Source: an uncultured Spirochaetaceae bacterium | GTDB lineage: Bacteria; Spirochaetota; Spirochaetia; Sphaerochaetales; Sphaerochaetaceae | DNA: 64,000 bases | Direction: 5' to 3' | Assembly: GCA_944390725.1 (NCBI GenBank) | Contig: CALXQU010000008.1 | Coordinates: 1 to 64,000, forward strand | Part shown: positions 36,414 to 44,898 of the stretch, one piece after another | Layout of the letters: the number at the start of each line of letters is the position of its first letter | Position numbering within the stretch: position 1 is the stretch's first letter | Made by a program: the position numbers and the translations under genes | The notes under the pieces: generated by a model | Told to the model about the DNA's origin: nothing | Seen by the model: only the letters and a program-made list of their open reading frames with translations | Database searches by the model: none

Positions 36414-37175
36414 CAGGAAGAGCCTGCGGAAATTCAAGCCCAGTATCTTGGCGATATCCTCAGACGGATAAGACCTGAATACATCCATATATTCATCAAG
36501 GCGTTCCCCTGGATCATAGAACGGGAAATCGCTTCCGAACAGGACACGGTCAGGCCCAATCTCATCAACGGCTATACGGACCTTTTCCACTGAAATCGCG
36601 CTGCCTACGAGATACATATTGCTATGCGTCTTTGCGGTCTTTATGACATCAGCGCTCCTGTCAGGCTCTCCTGCCCCACCCATATGGACCATCAGCACGG
36701 GCATATCAGGATAGGCTTCTGCGATTACGGAAGCCCTCTTCGGACTTGTGTTATCCGGGGAATCCGCACCGATATGGAAGGCAACCATGCCTTTATGGCT
36801 GCTTATGATAGACGCCACCTCAAGACAGTCCGGCAGGTCTATCGGATAATCATTCTGGGCCCCGTTGATCTTTATGCCGCGGCAATGAAGCTTATCAAAG
36901 CATATGGCAGCATCCTTGAGCGCCTTATCATGGCCTTCCCTTATGTTGACCCATCCAAACGGTATCAGATGCTGATCCATAGCAGCTGTCTCGCCTACAT
37001 AATCATTGCTTTCAGATACGTTATCGACCCCATGGGGATAAAGCCAGCAGAGGGAATAATCTACATTATTCTTCTTCATACTTGCCACAAGATCCTCTCT
37101 TGAGAGCTTCTTGTCCGGTACCTTATATGGCGAGATATGTGTATCTGCATCGCATATCAGAAAGCTTTCAATCAT
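36408..37175 (-). CDS. amidohydrolase-2 family protein
   Basis: 255 aa. Metal-binding pattern DADTH near the N terminus (a DADxH variant common in the ACMSD-like group), AFHIGADS, VLMVHMGG and the late Asp in LFGSDFP. AAGGAGG precedes the ATG. Last gene of the Liv operon, 22 bases after LivF, so it likely acts on the imported compound. Confidence 0.82.
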   Translation of the reverse strand: MIESFLICDADTHISPYKVPDKKLSREDLVASMKKNNVDYSLCWLYPHGVDNVSESNDYVGETAAMDQHLIPFGWVNIREGHDKALKDAAICFDKLHCRGIKINGAQNDYPIDLPDCLEVASIISSHKGMVAFHIGADSPDNTSPKRASVIAEAYPDMPVLMVHMGGAGEPDRSADVIKTAKTHSNMYLVGSAISVEKVRIAVDEIGPDRVLFGSDFPFYDPGERLDEYMDVFRSYPSEDIAKILGLNFRRLFLS

Positions 37176-37197
37176 TGTCGTTCCTCCTTGTCTTCAC

Positions 37198-37929
37198 TTA
37201 CTGATTCTTGCTTTTGCGTTTTCCAAGATAGGCTTCCCGCACCCTTTCATCCGAGATCAGCTCTTCTGAAGGGCCTTCGAGAGTTATATTCCCACGCTCA
37301 AGTATGTAGGCTCTTGCTGATACGCTGAGCGCAAGCTTCGCATTCTGCTCGACGAGCAGCACAGGCGTTCCAAGCCTGTTTATCTCGACGATCTTGCCGA
37401 AAAGCTCCTCAATCACCTTCGGAGCGAGACCCATCGAAGGCTCATCGAGCATAAGCAGCTTCGGATTTCCCATGAGCGCCCTGGAGATTGCCAGCATCTG
37501 CTGCTCTCCTCCGGAAAGGGACCATGCAAGCTGTGTCCTCCGTTCCTCAAGCCTGGGGAACAGCGAGAACACCATATCCAGCTTCTCCTTCTGGTTTCCT
37601 GCCAGGAGCCGTATTCCTGTGATGGCAGTCGTTCCTACGAAAAGGTTCTCCTCGACAATCAGTCCAGGGAATACGTGACGTCCCTCCGGAACCTGGAGAA
37701 GACCGCACCTAGCAATCCTATGGGCAGGCATGTTGCTTATGTCCGTACCGTTGAATTCAATCAGCCCTGACTTCGTGACATGGCCGGAGATGGAATTGAG
37801 CAGGGTGGTCTTTCCAGCTCCATTGCTTCCGATCAATGCGACGATTTCATCGGAACCGACGCTCAGGCTTATCCCATGCAGGGCCTCGATTGTCTTGTAA
37901 TGGGATACAAGGTTCTCAATCTTCAGCAT
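37198..37929 (-). CDS. branched-chain amino acid-type ABC transporter ATPase, LivF type
   Basis: 243 aa. Walker A GSNGAGKTT, signature WSLSGGEQQML, Walker B LLMLDEPSMGLAPK. The order and sizes match LivF. It overlaps the LivG stop by 14 bases; GGAGG is present. Confidence 0.92.
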   Translation of the reverse strand: MLKIENLVSHYKTIEALHGISLSVGSDEIVALIGSNGAGKTTLLNSISGHVTKSGLIEFNGTDISNMPAHRIARCGLLQVPEGRHVFPGLIVEENLFVGTTAITGIRLLAGNQKEKLDMVFSLFPRLEERRTQLAWSLSGGEQQMLAISRALMGNPKLLMLDEPSMGLAPKVIEELFGKIVEINRLGTPVLLVEQNAKLALSVSARAYILERGNITLEGPSEELISDERVREAYLGKRKSKNQ

Positions 37930-38680
37930 TGGCAGAACCTCCTAGATATGCGGCAATGACCTCGTCATTGTTCTGGACTTCATCAGGAGTACCGGTCATG
38001 ATCTGCTTCCCGAAATTGAGGACCGTTATCCTATCGCATATCCCCATGACGAGATCCATGGCATGCTCGATAAGAAGGACCGCGATTCCTTTCTTCACGG
38101 CGATATTGAATAAAGCGACGATGTAGTCCATTTCGCGGTGATTAAGCCCGGCAGCCGGTTCATCGACAAGCATGATATAAGGATGGCTGAGGACAGCCCT
38201 CACGATCTCCAGGAGCTTCTGCTGGCCATAGGACAGCTGTCCGACAGAGAGCGAAAGGTCGACATCCTGCAGATTCGCTGCCTCAAGAAGCTCCCGCAGC
38301 TCGCTTTCATCCACATTCTGCTTCTGCGTCCGCTTCGTGAGGTCGATACCCATCTGTATGTTTGTCAGGATATCGCATCGCGTAAGGAGCCTCGGATGCT
38401 GGAAGGTACGGGCAATGCCCATCCTGGCTCTCTTGTATGTAGGGAGCTTCGTTATGTCCGTTCCGCCAAGATAGATATTCCCCTTATCCGCATCGTATAT
38501 CCCCATGATGATGTTCAGGATCGTCGTCTTCCCTGCACCATTAGGTCCAATCAGCCCGAATATCTCTCCCGGATTTATCTCGATGCAGATATCATCAGCC
38601 GCGACGACGCCTCCGAAATTCTTGGAGACATGCTCAAGCTTCAGAACGTCTAAGTGTCTTTCTTTCATTGTATTTTCCAT
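37916..38680 (-). CDS. branched-chain amino acid-type ABC transporter ATPase, LivG type
   Basis: About 254 aa. Walker A GPNGAGKTT, signature LSYGQQKLLEI (Tyr in place of one Gly is usual for LivG), Walker B IMLVDEPAAGLN. The start is uncertain: ATG at 38680 has AAGG six bases before it; 38668 is an alternative. Both overlap the LivM end. Confidence 0.88.
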   Translation of the reverse strand: MENTMKERHLDVLKLEHVSKNFGGVVAADDICIEINPGEIFGLIGPNGAGKTTILNIIMGIYDADKGNIYLGGTDITKLPTYKRARMGIARTFQHPRLLTRCDILTNIQMGIDLTKRTQKQNVDESELRELLEAANLQDVDLSLSVGQLSYGQQKLLEIVRAVLSHPYIMLVDEPAAGLNHREMDYIVALFNIAVKKGIAVLLIEHAMDLVMGICDRITVLNFGKQIMTGTPDEVQNNDEVIAAYLGGSANAED

Positions 38681-39626
38681 ATAGAGCCTTGATTCCTCCA
38701 AGTATTCCTTCTGGCTGTACTATCATGAGAAGCATGATTCCCACACCATATATGAGCTGCATATAGTTCTGCAGGGGTCTTACGAATTCCTGAAGCAGGG
38801 ATATGATCATCGTACCGATAAGCGCGCCAATCGGATTTATGGTTCCGCCGAGCATGATCATGATCAGGTACATAGTCGACTGGTTATACGTGAAGACCTG
38901 GAAGCTCAGATAGCCTGAGAGATATGCATACAATGCTCCGCCAAGCCCGCAGAGGGCACCGCCTATCGCGAATGCCTTGCTCTTCGTGAGAAGAGGGTTG
39001 ATTCCCATGCATCCTGCGGCAAGCTCGTTGTCCCTGATAGCCATGAACTGCCTTCCAAGAGAGGAGTTGAACAGTATCTTCATCAGGAACGTCACGACGA
39101 ATGCACAGAATATTATCAGGAAGAACTTCGATGTCTCATTCGAGAATTCGAAGGAGAAGATGGCAAAAGGAGGTATTCCGGAGATACCGAGCGCACCGCC
39201 CGTCACTTCCTTCCAGTTCATGAAGAGGCCATTGAATATGGTCATAAGGCCGATGGTCGCGAATGTGAAGTAATACTGCTTCAGCCGGAAGAAGGCAAAA
39301 CCGAGGACGAATGCGAATAATGCCGTCCCGGCAATGGCTATTATCATCGAGACAATCGGGCCAAGATTCAGCTTCAGCAGGCAGTTTGCCGTTATATACG
39401 CCCCTACGCCCCAGAAACCCGCCTGCGCGAATGAGTTCTGCCCGCACATACCCAGAAGCACGTATACGCTGAGAACGCACATATAGGATATCAAGGCGAT
39501 ATTCATTACGCGCAGCATGTAGCTTGACAGCACAAGGGGAAGGAAGCATCCCGCTATCGTTATGCAGGTAAGCGTTATCATATACCTGCCGGTTATCAGA
39601 TTCCCTTTCCTGGTTCCTTTCATCAT
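38634..39626 (-). CDS. branched-chain amino acid-type ABC transporter permease, LivM type
   Basis: 330 aa, about 8-10 membrane segments, with the LivM motifs LLGMCGQNSFAQAGFWGVGAY and FMAIRDNELAAGCMGIN (the EAA loop). It overlaps LivH by four bases. Confidence 0.9.
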   Translation of the reverse strand: MMKGTRKGNLITGRYMITLTCITIAGCFLPLVLSSYMLRVMNIALISYMCVLSVYVLLGMCGQNSFAQAGFWGVGAYITANCLLKLNLGPIVSMIIAIAGTALFAFVLGFAFFRLKQYYFTFATIGLMTIFNGLFMNWKEVTGGALGISGIPPFAIFSFEFSNETSKFFLIIFCAFVVTFLMKILFNSSLGRQFMAIRDNELAAGCMGINPLLTKSKAFAIGGALCGLGGALYAYLSGYLSFQVFTYNQSTMYLIMIMLGGTINPIGALIGTMIISLLQEFVRPLQNYMQLIYGVGIMLLMIVQPEGILGGIKALYGKYNERKTLRRSEA

Positions 39627-40489
39627 GCCTTCTCCTGTATCTTCTCACCGAAGAGACCCTGCGGCCTGAGCATCAGGACAATGAACAGAACCACATAAAT
39701 CAGGACGAGCTGGTAAGTGCTCGATATATACGCACCGCCGAAGGCCTCGACCAAGCCGACTATTATCCCTCCGACGATTGCGCCCGGAACGCTTCCGAAT
39801 CCGCCGATGACAATCGCTGCGAAAGCCTTCGCTCCCGCTGTCGTTCCCATTGTGTTGTTCAGGAAGAACAGAGGCGCAAGGAGCCCTCCTCCTATTCCGG
39901 TGATCATGGCGGATATCGCGAATGTCATGCCTATCGAGACTATCACAGGGATTCCGGTAAGGGATGCCATATACTGATCCTGCGCCGTTGCCTGCATTAT
40001 GTTCCCGATGAATGTCTTCTCAAGAAGGAGATAGATAAGCACCATGACCATGAATGCGATCACGATGATCGCGATATTCTGCTTCATGATCACCGCAGTG
40101 CCTATATTCACGACGCCTTCCGAGGCCCTGTCCACAGTCACAGGCACAGCGCCCCATATAAGCCTTGCGCCTTCCTTCAGTGCGATGGATGCACCCATCG
40201 CACTGACAATGATCGCCTTAGATTCTGCATGCCGCAAAGGCCAGTATGATGTCCTCATGAATACGACCCCGACGAAACCCATGCATATGGAAGCAAGGAT
40301 CAGCGAAAGGCCAATCGGCAGGTCCAGGAGCCTATTGAACATATAGCAGAAATAACCGCCGAACATCAGGAATTCACCCTGTGCGAAGTTCATGATTCCA
40401 ACGGACCTGAATATGAGGACCATTCCCATAGCTATCAGGCTATAGATTATCCCAGTGGAAAAACCGGAAAACAGCAGCTGCAGATTCAT
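39623..40489 (-). CDS. branched-chain amino acid-type ABC transporter permease, LivH type
   Basis: 288 aa with about eight membrane segments. Motifs IYSLIAMGMVLIFRSVGIMN with FAQGEFLMFGG near the start and the late GGFGSVPGAIVGG are typical of LivH. It starts 15 bases after the binding-protein stop. Confidence 0.9.
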   Translation of the reverse strand: MNLQLLFSGFSTGIIYSLIAMGMVLIFRSVGIMNFAQGEFLMFGGYFCYMFNRLLDLPIGLSLILASICMGFVGVVFMRTSYWPLRHAESKAIIVSAMGASIALKEGARLIWGAVPVTVDRASEGVVNIGTAVIMKQNIAIIVIAFMVMVLIYLLLEKTFIGNIMQATAQDQYMASLTGIPVIVSIGMTFAISAMITGIGGGLLAPLFFLNNTMGTTAGAKAFAAIVIGGFGSVPGAIVGGIIVGLVEAFGGAYISSTYQLVLIYVVLFIVLMLRPQGLFGEKIQEKA

Positions 40490-40503
40490 AAGGCGCCTCG
40501 TTT

Positions 40504-41682
40504 TCAGATATCTTTCTCGGAGATGATTTCGCCAAGGACCTCAGCCTGTCCCTTGGTAACCCTTACGAGAAGTCCACCAAGGCCGCATCCGCCGTTCGTC
40601 CTGCAGTCATAAGTCGTAATAGCTCCATGATAATCGCTGATCGTGCTCATGGCATCCCTTACGGCTTCCCTATCCGTCGTTCCCGCAATGCGGATCGCCT
40701 CGCAGATTATGTTGATATTGTCATATACCTGTGCTGCGGATTTTCCGCATGCTTCGTTGAATCTCTCCTGATACTCAGCCGCGAGCGCTGCACCCTTCGG
40801 GTTCGTTGTCTCCGGAACCCACTGGACTCCTGAGTAGACGTTATCGCAGAGTTCGCCAGCAAGGCCGATAGTCACAGGATCCGCGAATCCATTGGAACCA
40901 AGTATAGGGGAATCGATTCCCATTGACCTGATCTGCTGGATAAGGATCGCTGCCTCTGTCTGGAATGCAGCTGCTATGATCACATCGGCACCAGACTGCT
41001 GGATGATAGCGATATGCGACGAGAAATCCTTAGTACCTGTCGTAAACGGAACAGTCACAAGAGGTTCTACGCCATGAGCCTGGAGAGCCTCGGTGAAAAG
41101 CCTTGCCTGGTCATTGGAGCTTGTCTCGGTATCATGTATCACCGCGTATTTCGCATCAGGTCCGAACTCCTCATAAGCATAATCAATAAGAGCCTTGCAG
41201 AGCGTCTCGTCACATGTCCTTATCTGGAAGAGATACGGATTGTCGTTATTGCACATATCACGGAGAGTCGGAGATGAACCCTGTGCTGTCGTAAGGATCC
41301 TGAACTCAAGAGCAGATGGAGACTGAGCCATTCCGTCATTCGATGAATCAGGCGTGATGATTGCCACGATATCATCATCAGATGCCAGCTTCCTATATGC
41401 ATTGACAGCTCCGATATCGGTTCCAAGCGAATCCTCAATGACAATCTCTATTGGGCGTCCAAGGACTCCGCCGCTGCCATTGATTTCCTCTTCGACTATC
41501 TCGATTACCCTTCTCGAGTACTGGCCTTCGAGGGACCTGTCGCCAGTCAGTACGGCAGTCAGACCGATCTTTATCGGTTCCGGCCCATCAGATGATGATT
41601 CTGAATTTCCTCCTGCAAATACAGGAAATGCTAACAGCATTGCAATCAGCAGCAATGTCACAGCCTTGAGTTTCCTTGTCAT
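40504..41682 (-). CDS. branched-chain amino acid-type binding protein, LivJ/LivK type
   Basis: 392 aa. The signal peptide ends FAGGNSESS; the mature part is a PBP-I fold with PIKIGLTAVLTGDRSLEGQY. Liv-type receptors bind amino acids, amides, urea or aromatic acids. The two accompanying genes (LivF-side amidohydrolase and LacI regulator) suggest a non-amino-acid ligand. GGGAG is before the ATG. Confidence 0.9.
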   Translation of the reverse strand: MTRKLKAVTLLLIAMLLAFPVFAGGNSESSSDGPEPIKIGLTAVLTGDRSLEGQYSRRVIEIVEEEINGSGGVLGRPIEIVIEDSLGTDIGAVNAYRKLASDDDIVAIITPDSSNDGMAQSPSALEFRILTTAQGSSPTLRDMCNNDNPYLFQIRTCDETLCKALIDYAYEEFGPDAKYAVIHDTETSSNDQARLFTEALQAHGVEPLVTVPFTTGTKDFSSHIAIIQQSGADVIIAAAFQTEAAILIQQIRSMGIDSPILGSNGFADPVTIGLAGELCDNVYSGVQWVPETTNPKGAALAAEYQERFNEACGKSAAQVYDNINIICEAIRIAGTTDREAVRDAMSTISDYHGAITTYDCRTNGGCGLGGLLVRVTKGQAEVLGEIISEKDI

Positions 41683-41705
41683 AGCTAACTCCCTTTTTTT
41701 GAGTT

Positions 41706-41721
41706 GTGTAAACGTTTACAC
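41706..41721. promoter_or_regulatory. LacI-family operator before the Liv operon
   Basis: The perfect palindrome gtgtaaacgtttacac lies 24 bases upstream of the LivJ-like start. Its centre CG and TGTAAACG half-sites are the standard LacI/GalR pattern. The probable regulator is the LacI gene at 35394. Confidence 0.8.
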
Positions 41722-41975
41722 TTTTTAGGTTAAGGCAGTTTCCTGATATGTCAAGTTTTAATTCTAAACAGGTCATGGCACTCGGAACATACAAATGAAT
41801 TCCATACATAACAAAGAAATATCCAATGACATAAGTATTCATGGGAACATAACCTGCACTCATTGCAAATACAGTATGGGAAAACGCATCAGAAGGCGAT
41901 TAATAGGGTCACGATGAACAACCCAATGCATAAATTCCGCTTGCTGCTGCAGTGATCAGCCGTCATGCAATGAGC

Positions 41976-43148
41976 CTATACGATTTTCCCGTCCCAGAGC
42001 CATTCGAGGAATAGATCCCAGGGAAGGAGGATGATGCCATCTTCTGTTGTCCTGGGGATGCTATCCCTTGAGACGACGATGTACTTGCTGAATATTCCCT
42101 CCTCCTTCAGGGCACGGAGGCCTCTCAGGTCCTTGCGCTCATTCACGAGCTTTGCCGTCTTAGTCTCGATAGCGACATCATCGCCGATTACGAAATCAAC
42201 TTCAAACGAGGATTGCCTTGTCCGCCAGTATGCCAGCTTCTCCTTGCGCTTTTCGTAATCAAGGTAGGCGGCCAGCTCCTGGGCGATATATGTCTCAAAC
42301 AGCTTGCCATACTCGGTCTGCGTATCGGCGATATCAGACAAGCCAAGGAGAAAGCGGACAAGGCCTACATCGAAATAATAGAAACGTTCTGTCTCAACGG
42401 CTTTACGCTTCTTCGTCTTCGGGTATGGAGGAACGGCAGAACCTATCAGCGTATCGTACAGGATCCCATACCATTCGGTTATCGCTCCCCTGCTCATCAT
42501 CACATCGCTGGCTATATTCGAATAGTTGATTTCCTCGGCATTAGTAAGCGCCGCCATCTCCAGGAACCTCTCGAATTTCGGCAGCTGCCTTACAAGCCCT
42601 TCGCCTGCTATCTCGTCCTGGAGATAGACATTTATATAATCATCAAGGACTGTCTCCGGATCATCGTCAAGGAATACCGAAGGAAGCATACCGTATTTGA
42701 GGATCCTGTCCAGAGAAAGATTGAACTGCCTTATCTCCGGCCATACAAACGGATGGAGATTCATCTTCCCAGCTCGTCCCCCAAGGAGATTCACGCCCTT
42801 TTCCTTGAGCCTTCTGGCACTTGACCCTGTAAGCAGGAACCTGATGTCTGTCTGCTCGATCAGAAGATGAACCTCATCCAGAAGCTCGGGTACCTTCTGT
42901 ATCTCATCGATTACCACAAGCCCATCATGGATTCCCCTGGTCTCAATCTCATCACGCAGCACTCCAGGATCGGCCTGGCATCGTCTTCTTATCCTTGCAT
43001 TGAGAAGTGACCATGACAGCTTTACGTCATCCTTTATCTGATTGCTTATCAGCAGGCTTTTACCTGTCTGCCTCGGACCGAAAAGGAATAGCGACTTCTT
43101 CTGTACCCTGCTCTGGATATCTATTATCCGCTGTACATAGTCATCCAT
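41976..43148 (-). CDS. AAA family ATPase with C-terminal DUF4143 domain
   Basis: 390 aa. Walker A GPRQTGKS, Walker B LVVIDEIQKVPE, sensor LLTGSSARRL. From about residue 200 the DUF4143 part has FYYFDVGLVRFLLG and the nuclease-like core SFEVDFVIGDDVAIETKTA. Diverged from the 133-1434 protein but the same architecture. Two 23-bp direct repeats lie in its 5' region. Function of the family is unknown. Confidence 0.87.
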   Translation of the reverse strand: MDDYVQRIIDIQSRVQKKSLFLFGPRQTGKSLLISNQIKDDVKLSWSLLNARIRRRCQADPGVLRDEIETRGIHDGLVVIDEIQKVPELLDEVHLLIEQTDIRFLLTGSSARRLKEKGVNLLGGRAGKMNLHPFVWPEIRQFNLSLDRILKYGMLPSVFLDDDPETVLDDYINVYLQDEIAGEGLVRQLPKFERFLEMAALTNAEEINYSNIASDVMMSRGAITEWYGILYDTLIGSAVPPYPKTKKRKAVETERFYYFDVGLVRFLLGLSDIADTQTEYGKLFETYIAQELAAYLDYEKRKEKLAYWRTRQSSFEVDFVIGDDVAIETKTAKLVNERKDLRGLRALKEEGIFSKYIVVSRDSIPRTTEDGIILLPWDLFLEWLWDGKIV

Positions 43149-43178
43149 GGCATCACCTCTGCAATCATAATATCATTA

Positions 43179-43233
43179 TTTTCGTCATTGCTAATAGCGA
43201 TTTTTATAGATTTTCGCCATTAGTATTAGCGAT
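43179..43233. repeat. pair of 23-bp direct repeats upstream of the DUF4143 gene
   Basis: Copies at 43179-43201 and 43211-43233 match at 19 of 23 bases, both beginning ttttcg and ending tagcgat, with a 32-bp period. They start 31 bases before the ATPase gene. They may be binding sites in its promoter. Confidence 0.75.
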
Positions 43234-43274
43234 TAGATGGAATTATGACCCCACAAGTTCCGCAAAATAGTATC

Positions 43275-43294
43275 GGGCCCCATTTCTGAGGCCC
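43275..43294 (-). other. conserved 3' hairpin of cassette 2
   Basis: On the minus strand GGGCCT pairs with GGGCCC (one G-T pair) around an 8-base loop, then ATACTATTTTGC follows. It occupies the same place and has the same TATC flank as the cassette 1 hairpin, with compensatory stem changes. The T-run makes a terminator role possible. Confidence 0.6.
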
Positions 43295-43320
43295 TAGCAT
43301 TGATATCTCCATATAGGGCA

Positions 43321-43518
43321 TCACACCCTTTCCCGATATGCCCAAGAGTCATCGCCCTGGGCGTACCTCCGCCTGTAGTCCCTGACCGTGTACTTGTTCA
43401 GCCCAGTCATAGTGGCCGTGCTCTTGTACCCGTTCCCTTCCTGGAACAGAGCCAGGCATTCCTGCCTCTTGTCCAGCGAGACCCAGTGCTTCTTTCGGAG
43501 AGAATCTCTTTCTTCCAT
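43321..43518 (-). CDS. small helix-turn-helix protein, cassette 2
   Basis: 65 aa, paralogous to 9693-9893: DKRQECLALFQEGNGYKST, then LNKYTVRDYRRRYAQGDDSW. The ATG at 43518 has GGAGGG four bases upstream and starts MEE, as in the other copy. It follows its Ig-like lipoprotein by 26 bases. The HTH is transposase-OrfA-like but no catalytic partner is nearby. Confidence 0.7.
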   Translation of the reverse strand: MEERDSLRKKHWVSLDKRQECLALFQEGNGYKSTATMTGLNKYTVRDYRRRYAQGDDSWAYRERV

Positions 43519-43544
43519 AGTTCCCTCCTGATTCACTTAACAGT

Positions 43545-44720
43545 TTAGACCTCTTCGTATGTAAATGTAATTGAAGAAGTACTTACTGTGACTGCCGGAA
43601 CACCTTCATCAACATCATATGTAAACGTCACCGCTTCACCTGAAGTGCTGTTCTTGAGAGCAGGAACACTGAACGTCACATTATTGAATGCTGAATCATA
43701 TGTCTTTGTTGTATTACCTGCCATGGTAATTTCAAGTTTGTACCCACCAGCCTGGAGAACCTCAAGCGGTGTCGCACTTGGTGTTGAGTACTTGATTGGG
43801 TTAGAAGAAACAGCAGCATTATCCTTATCGACAATCTGAACCGACTTCACACAATCAACTACAGAAGCTGTAGCAAGATTACTTACAGCATCACCTGAAG
43901 TTTCTTTTGCATATGCCTTTACAGTCTTTCCATATTCATACGTTACAGTTGTAGACCCAGTCACACCCTCTGTATATACAATAGTGAAACCAGTTGTCAC
44001 TTCATCTGAATTACCGTTCTCGTCTGTAGCAACAACCTTCCAGTCCGTATTTGCAGCAGTTGCGCCAGCGTAAAGAGTCTTTGCAGGTGTAAGTGTGTAG
44101 CTTACGATCTTGCTCGTATCAAGAGTCTTAGCTACGACATTGACCTTCCATTCTCCTTCAACAGTTACAGTCGTTCCAAGAACCTGCGCGAATTCTACAT
44201 CCTTGTCTTTAGCCGCAGAAGTCGTTCCATCTTTGACCGTTGCTGTTGCAAGAGCTGTGACATCCTTGGTCTTGCCATTGTCATAGTATGCAGTCACAGT
44301 GACGCCATCGAGGCCGACAGAAGTCGAGCCTACAGCAACTTCCTTGACCGTAGCACCTGAAACATCAGCAACGACCTTGTCAACTGCATAGACAGTCGGC
44401 GTGTAGACAGCATTAATTGGAGCTGCCTCGCCCTGTACGGAAGCCGTTACGTAGACACCAGTAACATACTTATCGGTTGCAGCATCAGACGAATCCATAA
44501 GAGCGAACTGGCCTGCATACTCGCCGGGCTTTCCGTTCTTGTAGGTGATTGTCGCGGAATACTGAGTCGCATCGAAAGCCTCTCCTGCGAGGATGTCCTC
44601 ACCATTGTACTGGATGGAGAGTCCTGTAGGAACGTAGCCATTCACATCAATTGGTTCCTGGCAGGCAGCAAACGAGAAGAGCACCGCTACTGCGAGCGCG
44701 ATTGTAATGAATTTCTTCAT
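43545..44720 (-). CDS. Ig-like repeat surface lipoprotein, cassette 2
   Basis: 391 aa with signal peptide and lipobox FSFAACQ. The first domain has GEAFDATQYSATITYKNG, a Big_3-type Ig-like pattern shared with the cassette 1 protein. Later segments repeat the pattern TVTAYYDNGKTKDVT and DWKVVATDENGNSDEVTTG. It is Val/Thr rich with a predicted all-beta structure. The start at 44720 has GGAGG ten bases upstream. The poly-G promoter at 44752-44785 should control it. Confidence 0.8.
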   Translation of the reverse strand: MKKFITIALAVAVLFSFAACQEPIDVNGYVPTGLSIQYNGEDILAGEAFDATQYSATITYKNGKPGEYAGQFALMDSSDAATDKYVTGVYVTASVQGEAAPINAVYTPTVYAVDKVVADVSGATVKEVAVGSTSVGLDGVTVTAYYDNGKTKDVTALATATVKDGTTSAAKDKDVEFAQVLGTTVTVEGEWKVNVVAKTLDTSKIVSYTLTPAKTLYAGATAANTDWKVVATDENGNSDEVTTGFTIVYTEGVTGSTTVTYEYGKTVKAYAKETSGDAVSNLATASVVDCVKSVQIVDKDNAAVSSNPIKYSTPSATPLEVLQAGGYKLEITMAGNTTKTYDSAFNNVTFSVPALKNSTSGEAVTFTYDVDEGVPAVTVSTSSITFTYEEV

Positions 44721-44751
44721 ACTTCGAAATCCTCCGATTATTGATGCCACT

Positions 44752-44785
44752 AATATACCCCCCCCCCCCAGTTGTGGATTGTCAA
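44752..44785 (-). promoter_or_regulatory. promoter with 12-G homopolymer between -35 and -10 (cassette 2)
   Basis: Minus strand: TTGACA at 44785-44780, ten bases ATCCACAACT, twelve G (plus-strand C 44758-44769), then TATATT at 44757-44752, which matches the -10 consensus at five of six bases. Spacer is 22 bp as sequenced; about seven G would give 17. The transcript would begin about 20-25 bases before the lipoprotein ATG. Confidence 0.82.
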
Positions 44786-44852
44786 CACTTTTCTGCGCGA
44801 TTTTTCAGGTTTTGTAGAACAGGGGCTGGATTGGGGATGATGGTGCATGAAG

Positions 44853-44877
44853 AAGCTCCCCCGGGATGAGGGAGCTT
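44853..44877 (-). terminator. probable terminator of the DUF3089 gene
   Basis: A perfect 8-bp stem, aagctccc with gggagctt, with a 9-base loop, 22 bases past the stop. Only a CTTC tract follows on the minus strand, so termination efficiency is doubtful. Confidence 0.5.
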
Positions 44878-44898
44878 ACGGGCTATCCTGGCTTGGGC

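Noticed and set aside
41743..41975. Hidden gene between the Liv operon and the DUF4143 ATPase
   Set aside because: No frame with an SD or recognisable protein; taken as intergenic.
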